The notes below the pieces were generated by a model, which made no database searches, was not told the DNA's origin, and was given only the letters and a program-made list of their open reading frames with translations. The position numbers and the translations under genes were made by a program. 29,758 nucleotides of DNA from Firmicutes bacterium UBA5227 (GTDB taxonomy: Bacteria; Bacillota; Clostridia; Tissierellales; Sedimentibacteraceae), in the NCBI GenBank assembly GCA_002409285.1, contig DHUT01000107.1, forward strand, positions 17,707 through 47,464, read 5' to 3'. This document shows positions 23,976 to 29,758 of the stretch, in pieces. How positions within the stretch are numbered: position 1 is the first letter of the stretch; each line of letters opens with the position of its first letter.

Positions 23976-26348
23976 TTAATTAAATGCTTGTTCTGTTCTT
24001 GCTATTATCTCGTCCTGCAATGCTTTTTCAAGGTTATTGAAAAGATCAGAATATCCTGCAACTCTTACAATCAAGTCCTTATACTCATCAGGATGCTTCT
24101 GGGCATCCATAAGGGTTTGCCTGTCAACCACGTTGAACTGAATGTGGTGTCCATTCATTTCAAAGTACGACCTTATCAATGCTGACACATTATCGATTCC
24201 ATTTTGTCCTGCAATGGAAGAAGGAGTAAATTTCTGATTAAGCAGTGTTCCTCCCGTTGATGTATGATCCATTTTGGCACAGGATTTTAGAACAGCAGTG
24301 GGGCCGTTGGTGTCAGCACCTTTCTCCGGAGAAATTCCGTCGGTCACAGGCTTCTCTTTAAGTCTTCCGTTTGCTGAGGCAGTCATAACAGAACCAAAGT
24401 ACACGTGGCAAGTTGTAGGAAGCATGTCAATTTGGTATGTCCCTTTGCAAACTGATTTTCTGCCTCTTATCCTATCTCTTACATTAGCAAACACATCAAG
24501 CATTATGTTGTCCGCATAGTCATCATCATTGCCATATTTCGGTGTGTGGTTCAAAACAAGGTTATGAATCATTTCATAGCCTGCAAAATTTGCATCTATA
24601 GCGGCTAACAGTTCCTTCATAGTGAATCTCTTCTGTTCATATACATTGTACTTAACTGATGCCAGGCAGTCTGTAATGGTACCTATACCCACTACCTGAA
24701 TATATCTTGTATTGTATTTTGAACCGCCTGCGTTGTAATCTTTTCCGTTTTCCTTACAGCCGGTTGTTAAAACTGACATAAACGGCGTAGGCATGTGCTC
24801 TGCGAATATCTTTTCAATTACATTGTTTCCTCTGATTTTCACGTTGATTATATATTCAAGCTGTTTGAAAAACGCATTCTGCAATTCGTCATAGGATTTA
24901 AAGTCTTCGGGATTTCCTGTTTTTATTCCTATTTGCTTATTTGTGTATTTGTCAAAACCATTGTTCATTGTCAGTTCAAATATTTTAGGTACGTTCAAGT
25001 ATCCGGTAAGAACATATGCTTCTCTTCCATGACAGCCTGTTTCAACGCATCCGCTTGAGCCTCCGAATCTTGCATCTTCAAAGGATTTTCCTGCATTAAT
25101 AAGCTCCTGAATAAGCTCTTCGGTATTATAAAATGCAGGCTGACCCCATCCCTTTCTTGATATTTCCACAGCTCTTTTCAGGAATTCATCCGGAGTTTTT
25201 CTGCTTATCTGAACATTTGAGCTCGGCTGAAGAAGCTTCATTTCATCCATCGTATCAAGTATGATGTAGGATACGTCATTTACACCGTTCTCACCTGTAT
25301 ACGGATTGATTCCTCCTGTATTCAGGTTGGCAAAATCCGTATAGGTCGCACTTTCTTTTAACGTTATTCCAACTTTTGGCGGTGCAGGCTGATTGTTAAA
25401 CTTAATCCACAAGCATTCCATAAGCTCTCTTGCTTTATCATAATCAATCGTGCCTGCTTCAAATTCTTTTTTATAAAACGGGTACAGGTACTGATCCAAT
25501 CTACCGGGAGAAAAGGCGTCCCACGTATTTACTTCCGTCGTAACACCTATATGGACAAACCAATACATCTGTAATGCCTGTGCATATGTTTCAGGCTTGT
25601 GGGCAGGTACCACATCACAGTTGTGGGCAACCCAAAGCAGCTCTTCTTTTCTTTTCTGATCTGTTTCCTTTTCAGCCAACTCTCTTGCATATGTGGCATA
25701 TCTTTGACCATAAACAATAATAGCATCACAGGAAATAGCCATCGCTTCAAGCTGGGACTTTTTATCATAGGCCTCTGCATCGTTTAGAAAGTCCAAATCA
25801 TCAATTGCTTCTTCTATTTCCTTTTTAAAGTCCAAAAATCCCTTGTGATAAAATTTATCGTCTGCAACTGTGTGCCCGGGTGCCCTCTGCTCCATAAATT
25901 CCGTAAACATTCCTGCGGCATAGCAGTCTTTCCATTCTTGTGTCATTGAACCGAGAATTTTATCTCTTGTTGATCTTTTTTCCCAATATGGAAGTATCCT
26001 TTCTACCTGTATTATTCTTTCTTCTTCTGTGGTTTTAAAATTAATATATTTTCTTTCGCTCATAACGGTCATATCTTCGACGGTATGAGCACAAAGTTCG
26101 GGAAATGTGGGAGCTACCTGTGGAGCCTCGCTCTTTTCACCTACAATCAGTTCACCCTCACCAATGTAGAGCTTCCTCTTTTCCATATAATTTTTAAAAT
26201 TCATGGCACGAAGTATCGGCGTTTCAACCTTTCCATAATACTCCTGATAAAATTCGGTTTCCAGCAGAGCCCTTTCCAGGCTTATCCTTGGCTGGGCAGA
26301 TACGCTTTCTTCTCTTAATTTTTTAGTTCTTTCAGTATAACCTCTCAT
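23976..26348 (-). CDS. hypD: Trans-4-hydroxy-L-proline dehydratase (glycyl radical enzyme)
   Basis: The 790-residue protein belongs to the glycyl-radical dehydratase family. It has the thiyl cysteine and adjacent base in SSGCVETGC (C434, E436) and the glycyl-radical loop VRVAGYSDLF (G765). Other segments I recall from Clostridioides difficile HypD are FMEQRAPGHTV, WDAFSPGRLDQ (D277), KESATYTDFANLNTGG, EAYVLTGY (Y450) and DMLPTT (T645). Several of these numbers coincide exactly with the published HypD active site as I remember it, strongly favouring hydroxyproline dehydratase over glycerol, propanediol or choline enzymes of the same fold. The reaction removes water from trans-4-hydroxy-L-proline to give pyrroline-5-carboxylate, which ProC reduces to proline; no proC is in the window. 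The ribosome binding site AGGAGG is formed by the last codons of hypE, 1 nt before this ATG begins. Confidence 0.93.
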   Translation of the reverse strand: MRGYTERTKKLREESVSAQPRISLERALLETEFYQEYYGKVETPILRAMNFKNYMEKRKLYIGEGELIVGEKSEAPQVAPTFPELCAHTVEDMTVMSERKYINFKTTEEERIIQVERILPYWEKRSTRDKILGSMTQEWKDCYAAGMFTEFMEQRAPGHTVADDKFYHKGFLDFKKEIEEAIDDLDFLNDAEAYDKKSQLEAMAISCDAIIVYGQRYATYARELAEKETDQKRKEELLWVAHNCDVVPAHKPETYAQALQMYWFVHIGVTTEVNTWDAFSPGRLDQYLYPFYKKEFEAGTIDYDKARELMECLWIKFNNQPAPPKVGITLKESATYTDFANLNTGGINPYTGENGVNDVSYIILDTMDEMKLLQPSSNVQISRKTPDEFLKRAVEISRKGWGQPAFYNTEELIQELINAGKSFEDARFGGSSGCVETGCHGREAYVLTGYLNVPKIFELTMNNGFDKYTNKQIGIKTGNPEDFKSYDELQNAFFKQLEYIINVKIRGNNVIEKIFAEHMPTPFMSVLTTGCKENGKDYNAGGSKYNTRYIQVVGIGTITDCLASVKYNVYEQKRFTMKELLAAIDANFAGYEMIHNLVLNHTPKYGNDDDYADNIMLDVFANVRDRIRGRKSVCKGTYQIDMLPTTCHVYFGSVMTASANGRLKEKPVTDGISPEKGADTNGPTAVLKSCAKMDHTSTGGTLLNQKFTPSSIAGQNGIDNVSALIRSYFEMNGHHIQFNVVDRQTLMDAQKHPDEYKDLIVRVAGYSDLFNNLEKALQDEIIARTEQAFN

Positions 26349-26349
26349 A

Positions 26350-27252
26350 TTAGCCTCCTATTTTAACTTTATAGCCTTCTTTTTCGAACGTTTCTTTAAA
26401 ATTCTGCATTTTTTCGTCAGAGGGTTTAGACATTTTATCTTCATCATAATTTATATTCAGCTCTTTATATTTGTGTTTTGCAATATCATGATATGGAAGT
26501 AAATTGATACTGAATACATTTAATCCTCTGATAAAATCGATGGTTTTCTCAATATGATTCACATCTGCATTCACCCCTTCTATTATGGGCATTCTTAAAT
26601 TAATATTTTCATGAACTTCGGATAGCCTTCTAAGATTATCTAAAATCAGTTTATTTGACACACCTGTAAATTCCGTGTGTTTTTTATCATCCATAAGCTT
26701 AATATCATACAGAAAAACATCTGTGTAGTCAGAAATCCTTCTGATATTTTCAAAATTTACCGCTCCACAGGTGTCTACTGCAGTATGAATATTTTTTTCC
26801 TTTAGCTTTACTAAAAGCTCCTCCAGAAAATCAATTTGAATCAGAGGTTCTCCTCCGGATAAGGTTACCCCTCCTCCGGACTGTTTATAGAATACTTCGT
26901 CCTTCATTACTTCTTTTACTACTTCTTCAACGGTATATTCTCTCCCGGCAACCTGCCTTGCCACGGGGATACAATATATTTCACACTGCCTGCATCCGGT
27001 GCATTTACCCATATCAGTTACCGGCACGTTATTTTCTATTTTTACCGCTCCCTGAGGACAAAGCTTTACACAAGTTCCACAAAGAACACATTTACTGCCA
27101 TCAAGAAGAATTTGTTTTTTGCTGTTTTGACTTTCAGGATTATGACACCACAAACAATTCAAAGGGCATCCTTTAAAAAATACTGTTGTCCTTATTCCCG
27201 GACCGTCGTGCACAGAAAACTTTTGTATGTTAAAAACATTTGCCTTATTCAT
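26350..27252 (-). CDS. hypE: Glycyl-radical enzyme activase for HypD
   Basis: This 300-residue radical-SAM activase has the CxxxCxxC motif in KGCPLNCLWCHNPES (C29, C33, C36), which binds the SAM-cleaving 4Fe-4S cluster. The inserted ferredoxin-like region has C55, C58, C61, C65 and C84, C87, C90, C94 for two more clusters. GGE appears in TLSGGEPL (132-136). It would abstract a hydrogen from G765 of the adjacent dehydratase. ATG at 27252 follows TTGGAG. The gene lies directly upstream of hypD with 1 nt between stop and ATG, so they are co-expressed. A sigma-54-type promoter ends about 40 nt upstream. Confidence 0.94.
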   Translation of the reverse strand: MNKANVFNIQKFSVHDGPGIRTTVFFKGCPLNCLWCHNPESQNSKKQILLDGSKCVLCGTCVKLCPQGAVKIENNVPVTDMGKCTGCRQCEIYCIPVARQVAGREYTVEEVVKEVMKDEVFYKQSGGGVTLSGGEPLIQIDFLEELLVKLKEKNIHTAVDTCGAVNFENIRRISDYTDVFLYDIKLMDDKKHTEFTGVSNKLILDNLRRLSEVHENINLRMPIIEGVNADVNHIEKTIDFIRGLNVFSINLLPYHDIAKHKYKELNINYDEDKMSKPSDEKMQNFKETFEKEGYKVKIGG

Positions 27253-27291
27253 TTCGTCTCCAAAAAATTTTATATTCTACATTAACTTATT

Positions 27292-27307
27292 TGCAATTTC
27301 TATTCCA
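27292..27307 (-). promoter_or_regulatory. Sigma-54 (-24/-12) promoter of hypE-hypD
   Basis: On the minus strand, TGGAATAGAAATTGCA has GG at 27306-27305 and GC at 27294-27293, exactly 10 nt apart as in TGGCAC-N5-TTGCA. The predicted start is near 27281, giving a leader of about 29 nt before the hypE ATG. The near-identical sequence at 29216-29231 precedes the symporter gene. Confidence 0.82.
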
Positions 27308-27350
27308 ATAAATATATGTTCAAACTTCAACATAAAATATGAGTAATTTT

Positions 27351-27401
27351 ATATATGTATATCTTTTGTTATAAATATGTGACGGATTTTATTACACCTG
27401 T
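27351..27401 (-). promoter_or_regulatory. Upstream activator element of hypE-hypD
   Basis: This block is shared with 29274-29324. It contains TGTAATAAA (27396-27388) and a degenerate copy TATAACAAA (27373-27365) 23 bp apart on the minus strand, flanking CGTCACAT. It lies roughly 70-120 nt upstream of the predicted start, as expected for a sigma-54 activator site. Confidence 0.65.
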
Positions 27402-27417
27402 ATAAAAATTTTTTTAT

Positions 27418-27452
27418 ATACCACCGTCCGGACTTCATCCGGATGATGGTAT
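27418..27452 (-). terminator. Terminator of the AGCS symporter gene
   Basis: ATACCATCATCCGGA and TCCGGACGGTGGTAT pair over 15 positions (one mismatch, one G-U) around TGAAG. The stem starts 21 nt after the symporter stop. A-rich then T-rich sequence follows on the minus strand. Confidence 0.8.
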
Positions 27453-27473
27453 TTTGCAGATTGAATTATCCTG

Positions 27474-28967
27474 TTAACTGTTAAGCGAATTACTTGCATC
27501 AGCCTTTATTCTTTCAGCATTGATTTCTTTCCAAAGCTCTACATCAACACCATACCAAGAAAGTTTGTCAGGATTATAGTAAGGATCTTTGCCAGCTTTC
27601 ATTTGTTCAACATAGTCCTTGTACAGAGCAACACATTTCGGGAATAACATGATAACGACTAACATATTAACCCATGTAGTTGTACCAAGAGCAAGGTCCG
27701 AAAGATTCCAGGCTGTACCGGATTCAATGATACCCCAGCAGAACACCAGTACAGGCATACCGAATTGCATAACCTTTGTTATAATTTTACGGATTTTTTG
27801 TTGTCCCGGTTTTTTAAATAAATACAGAACTGCTGTTTCTGCCTCATAATAGTAGCTAATCAAGCACGTGAAAGAGAACAATAGCAGCATAACTGCAATG
27901 AAAATATTTCCAAATCTGCCGAGAACCGTGGTAGCAGCCGCCTGAACAAATACAACACCACCTTCAACACCTGCGTCAATACCGCTGCCATTATAACCAC
28001 CTGCTGTATTGAATGTGTCAGTTAAAAGAATCAAAAGACCTGAACATGTACATACGATAACTGTATCTAACCAAACACCCGCGGCATTTGATAACCCTAT
28101 TTTAACAGGATGGCTGGTTTCAGCAGCCGCCGCGGTTGGTGTAGCCTCACCCATACCTGATGCAGATGAGAAGGTACCTCTCTTTATACCCTGCTGAATT
28201 GCCGCACCAATAGTTGCACCAAATACAGCGTTCAATCCAAATGCTGAAGAAATAACGTTAGCAAGCATTGCAGGAACCTTTGTAATATTTACAATTAATA
28301 CTATAAGAGTTACCGCCATATAAACAACTGTCATAAATGGAACCACCATAGAGGCTACAGAACTAATACGTTTTATACCGCCAAAAATTGTAATAAAAAG
28401 TAAAATTGCAACAGCAGCAGATGTGACAGCCATTGGAATACCTGTTGCTTCACGAAATGCATCGGAAATTGTGTATGTGGCAGCAGCAGGCATAAATATA
28501 GCAGCAGCAACACCAAAGACTATAGCCATAAATGTACCATACTTTTTCCAGCCAAGTCCACGCTCCGCACAGTAAGCGCCACCGCCACGGTATTCACCGT
28601 CAACACGAATTTTATAAAGCTGACCAAGTGTACATTCTGAAAAACAGACCGCAGAGTTGGTCATACCTATAAGTATCATCCAGAACATTGCACCAGGACC
28701 ACCCAAATAAATTGCAACAGCAACACCCGCTATATTCCCCGTGCCGATACGCATGGCCATTGTAGTACAGAAGGACGCAAAGGAAGAAATCCCCGACTCA
28801 GAATCACCTTTGTCCATAATACGACTCCACATATCTTTAAAACGAACAAATTGGAAAAAACCCAATCTTACTGTAAAATAGATACCTGCACCACCGATAA
28901 GTATAAGCATACCAATGCCCCAGATATACCCGTTTGCCTTATCAACAAAATTATTTAGAAAATTCAT
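27474..28967 (-). CDS. AGCS-family amino acid:sodium (alanine/glycine-type) symporter
   Basis: The 497-residue integral membrane protein has about 10 hydrophobic helices and family segments GIYFTVRLGFFQF, FASFCTTMAMRIGTGNIAGV (Na+-site region), GGPGAMFWM, RGGGAYCAERGLG, QQGIKRGTFSSASGMGEATP and the HPVKIGLSNAAGVWLDT stretch. AGCS carriers import alanine, glycine or related small amino acids with sodium. Here a role in taking up hydroxyproline or proline is inferred solely from its position beside hypE-hypD and its near-identical sigma-54 promoter block. In MAMRIGTGNIAG an arginine stands where the family usually has a small residue (AxxVGTGNIAG), which may bear on specificity. ATG at 28967 follows AAGGAGG. 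It has its own terminator. Confidence 0.92.
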   Translation of the reverse strand: MNFLNNFVDKANGYIWGIGMLILIGGAGIYFTVRLGFFQFVRFKDMWSRIMDKGDSESGISSFASFCTTMAMRIGTGNIAGVAVAIYLGGPGAMFWMILIGMTNSAVCFSECTLGQLYKIRVDGEYRGGGAYCAERGLGWKKYGTFMAIVFGVAAAIFMPAAATYTISDAFREATGIPMAVTSAAVAILLFITIFGGIKRISSVASMVVPFMTVVYMAVTLIVLIVNITKVPAMLANVISSAFGLNAVFGATIGAAIQQGIKRGTFSSASGMGEATPTAAAAETSHPVKIGLSNAAGVWLDTVIVCTCSGLLILLTDTFNTAGGYNGSGIDAGVEGGVVFVQAAATTVLGRFGNIFIAVMLLLFSFTCLISYYYEAETAVLYLFKKPGQQKIRKIITKVMQFGMPVLVFCWGIIESGTAWNLSDLALGTTTWVNMLVVIMLFPKCVALYKDYVEQMKAGKDPYYNPDKLSWYGVDVELWKEINAERIKADASNSLNS

Positions 28968-29215
28968 TATGATGTTTCCTCCTTAGATTTTAATTTTTTT
29001 ATTGTGTAAATTTGTCTTTTGCAATGGTATTAAGTAGTTTTAAAGCAAATATCACGTCCTTTCCTCAAAAACAACCCCTTAGGTGAAAAGCACATATGCG
29101 GAGAAATCGTTTTTACATCTACAATACAGCAGAATTAAGTAATCCTTCATGGTGGAATCCGCCAATACTCAATTATCTTTTAGTAATTCATTGCAATACT
29201 ATTAATGTTATTTAT
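28968..29215 (-). other. Long 5' leader of the symporter mRNA with small open frames
   Basis: The predicted sigma-54 start is near 29205, leaving about 240 nt before the ATG. Two short frames are visible. One has 23 codons from ATG 29150 to the TAA at 29079, with a weak GGCGGA ribosome binding site. The other has 18 codons from GTG 29055 to the TAA at 28999, behind GAGGAAAGGAC. Neither resembles a known peptide. No strong hairpin or riboswitch was recognised. Confidence 0.35.
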
Positions 29216-29231
29216 AGCAATTTCTATGCCA
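29216..29231 (-). promoter_or_regulatory. Sigma-54 (-24/-12) promoter of the AGCS symporter
   Basis: On the minus strand, TGGCATAGAAATTGCT has GG (29230-29229) and GC (29218-29217) 10 nt apart, matching the sigma-54 consensus TGGCAC-N5-TTGCW at all but one position. No competing sigma-A promoter was found in the leader. Confidence 0.87.
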
Positions 29232-29273
29232 ATAATACGCATTCAAAATTCAACATAACCATAGCTGATTTTT

Positions 29274-29324
29274 TTATATGTATATATTTTATTACAAACA
29301 TGTGACGAAATTTATTACACCTGT
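29274..29324 (-). promoter_or_regulatory. Upstream activator element of the AGCS symporter
   Basis: This is the counterpart of 27351-27401. TGTAATAAA occurs at 29319-29311 and again at 29296-29288 on the minus strand, 23 bp apart, with CGTCACAT between them. The element starts about 45 nt upstream of the -24 box. Confidence 0.65.
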
Positions 29325-29341
29325 ACCGATTTATAACTTTT

Positions 29342-29377
29342 AAAAAACCCATGCATTTTATTATAGTGCATGGGTTT
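29342..29377 (-). terminator. Terminator of the sigma-54 regulator gene
   Basis: AAACCCATGCA and TGCATGGGTTT (11 bp, exact) flank an 11-nt loop. On the minus strand the stem ends in a run of T (29347-29342). It lies 22 nt after the regulator stop. Confidence 0.9.
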
Positions 29378-29398
29378 CGAATCACAATATTAAGTAAT

Positions 29399-29758
29399 TT
29401 AAAAACTATTATTAACAATATGTGCGGTATTTTTTTCCATTTTTATATTTAATTTATTCATTTTATAATAAAGGGTCTGCCTGGGTATACCTAATTTTTG
29501 GGAGGTTTTAGAGACATTGCAGTCATATTTCTCCAAAGCATCTATTATAACCCTTCTCTCAAATTGCTCAAGCTGGTCATTTAGTGAACCTGTGTAAATA
29601 TTTTCTGCTGCTGTGTCTGTACTGACATTACAACTACAGTTCTTTATTTTCTTTTCATTGATATAATCGGGCAAAGCGTTAAGTGTTATTAGATCTCCAT
29701 CGGCAATATTCACGGCATGCTCAATTACGTGCTTTAGCTCTCTTACATTTCCTGGCCA
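29399..29758 (-). CDS. Sigma-54-dependent transcriptional activator, C-terminal part (5' end outside window)
   Basis: The open frame enters from the window edge and gives 119 residues. It opens with WPGNVRELKHVIEHAVNIA, the end of the AAA+ sigma-54-interaction domain, then LPDYI and a variable linker. It ends with a Fis-type HTH: EQFERRVIIDALEKYDCNVS followed by KTSQKLGIPRQTLYYKMNKL (RQTLYYKM recognition-helix region). No internal start is proposed, because WPGNVREL is never N-terminal in this family. The sensor and central ATPase domains lie outside the window. It neighbours two -24/-12 promoters with a shared upstream element, so it is the likely activator of the symporter and hypE-hypD. 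The effector (perhaps hydroxyproline or proline) is unknown. Confidence 0.93.
   Translation of the reverse strand, partial: WPGNVRELKHVIEHAVNIADGDLITLNALPDYINEKKIKNCSCNVSTDTAAENIYTGSLNDQLEQFERRVIIDALEKYDCNVSKTSQKLGIPRQTLYYKMNKLNIKMEKNTAHIVNNSF

Noticed and set aside
23976..26348. Assignment of the glycyl radical enzyme as pyruvate formate-lyase
   Set aside because: It has a single thiyl cysteine in GCVE rather than the adjacent cysteine pair of formate-lyases, and the dehydratase glutamate is present.
29224..29418. Minus-strand frame of 64 codons between the regulator and symporter
   Set aside because: It covers the regulator terminator, the activator element and the sigma-54 promoter, and its Lys/Ile-rich translation looks like noncoding A+T-rich DNA.

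Overview
The window looks like chromosomal DNA of a low-GC, strictly anaerobic, amino-acid-fermenting member of the Clostridia (a Sedimentibacter/Tissierellales-like organism would fit, but the genus is an inference). Supporting this are the A+T-rich intergenic DNA, strong AGGAGG ribosome binding sites, a crotonase / butyryl-CoA dehydrogenase / EtfB block, and a glycyl-radical dehydratase system with its activase. No rRNA, tRNA, CRISPR array, insertion sequence or phage gene was recognised.

Layout. (a) 1-2812, minus strand: crt, then bcd and etfB (cut by the window edge), the crotonyl-CoA to butyryl-CoA arm of butyrate-type fermentation. The bcd promoter is clear and carries a perfect inverted repeat and a Rex-like site. 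(b) 2958-6050, minus: a large secreted M14-type metallocarboxypeptidase. (c) 6221-16062, minus: a six-gene tail-to-head run of a COG2509 flavoprotein, an HI0933-family flavoprotein, secA, prfB (with its programmed +1 frameshift), tex and a HAD phosphatase, ending in a canonical terminator. (d) 16233-18329: an Lrp/AsnC regulator divergent from a free-standing oxaloacetate decarboxylase alpha / pyruvate carboxylase B carboxyltransferase. (e) 18352-19827, minus: an ABC exporter gene that stops just before the H-loop, at a 13-bp perfect hairpin. (f) 20274-23818, plus: a visibly more G+C-rich heterodimeric ABC transporter pair, probably acquired horizontally, with an elaborate leader. (g) 23976-29758, minus: sigma-54-type regulator (partial), AGCS amino-acid:sodium symporter, hypE (activase) and hypD (trans-4-hydroxy-L-proline dehydratase).

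The most interesting region is (g). The symporter gene and the hypE-hypD operon are each preceded by almost the same roughly 108-nt block. The block contains a -24/-12 sigma-54 promoter (TGG-N10-GC type) and, 55-95 nt further upstream, a conserved element with two TGTAATAAA-like half-sites 23 bp apart. The regulator encoded next door ends with the WPGNVREL segment and a Fis-type HTH expected of a sigma-54 activator. Together these suggest a self-contained, sigma-54-controlled regulon for taking up hydroxyproline (or a related amino acid) and dehydrating it to pyrroline-5-carboxylate, which can feed proline-based Stickland metabolism. The residue positions of the HypD homologue coincide with the catalytic residues I recall for the Clostridioides difficile enzyme; the link to this regulator and transporter is inferred from the repeated promoter architecture.
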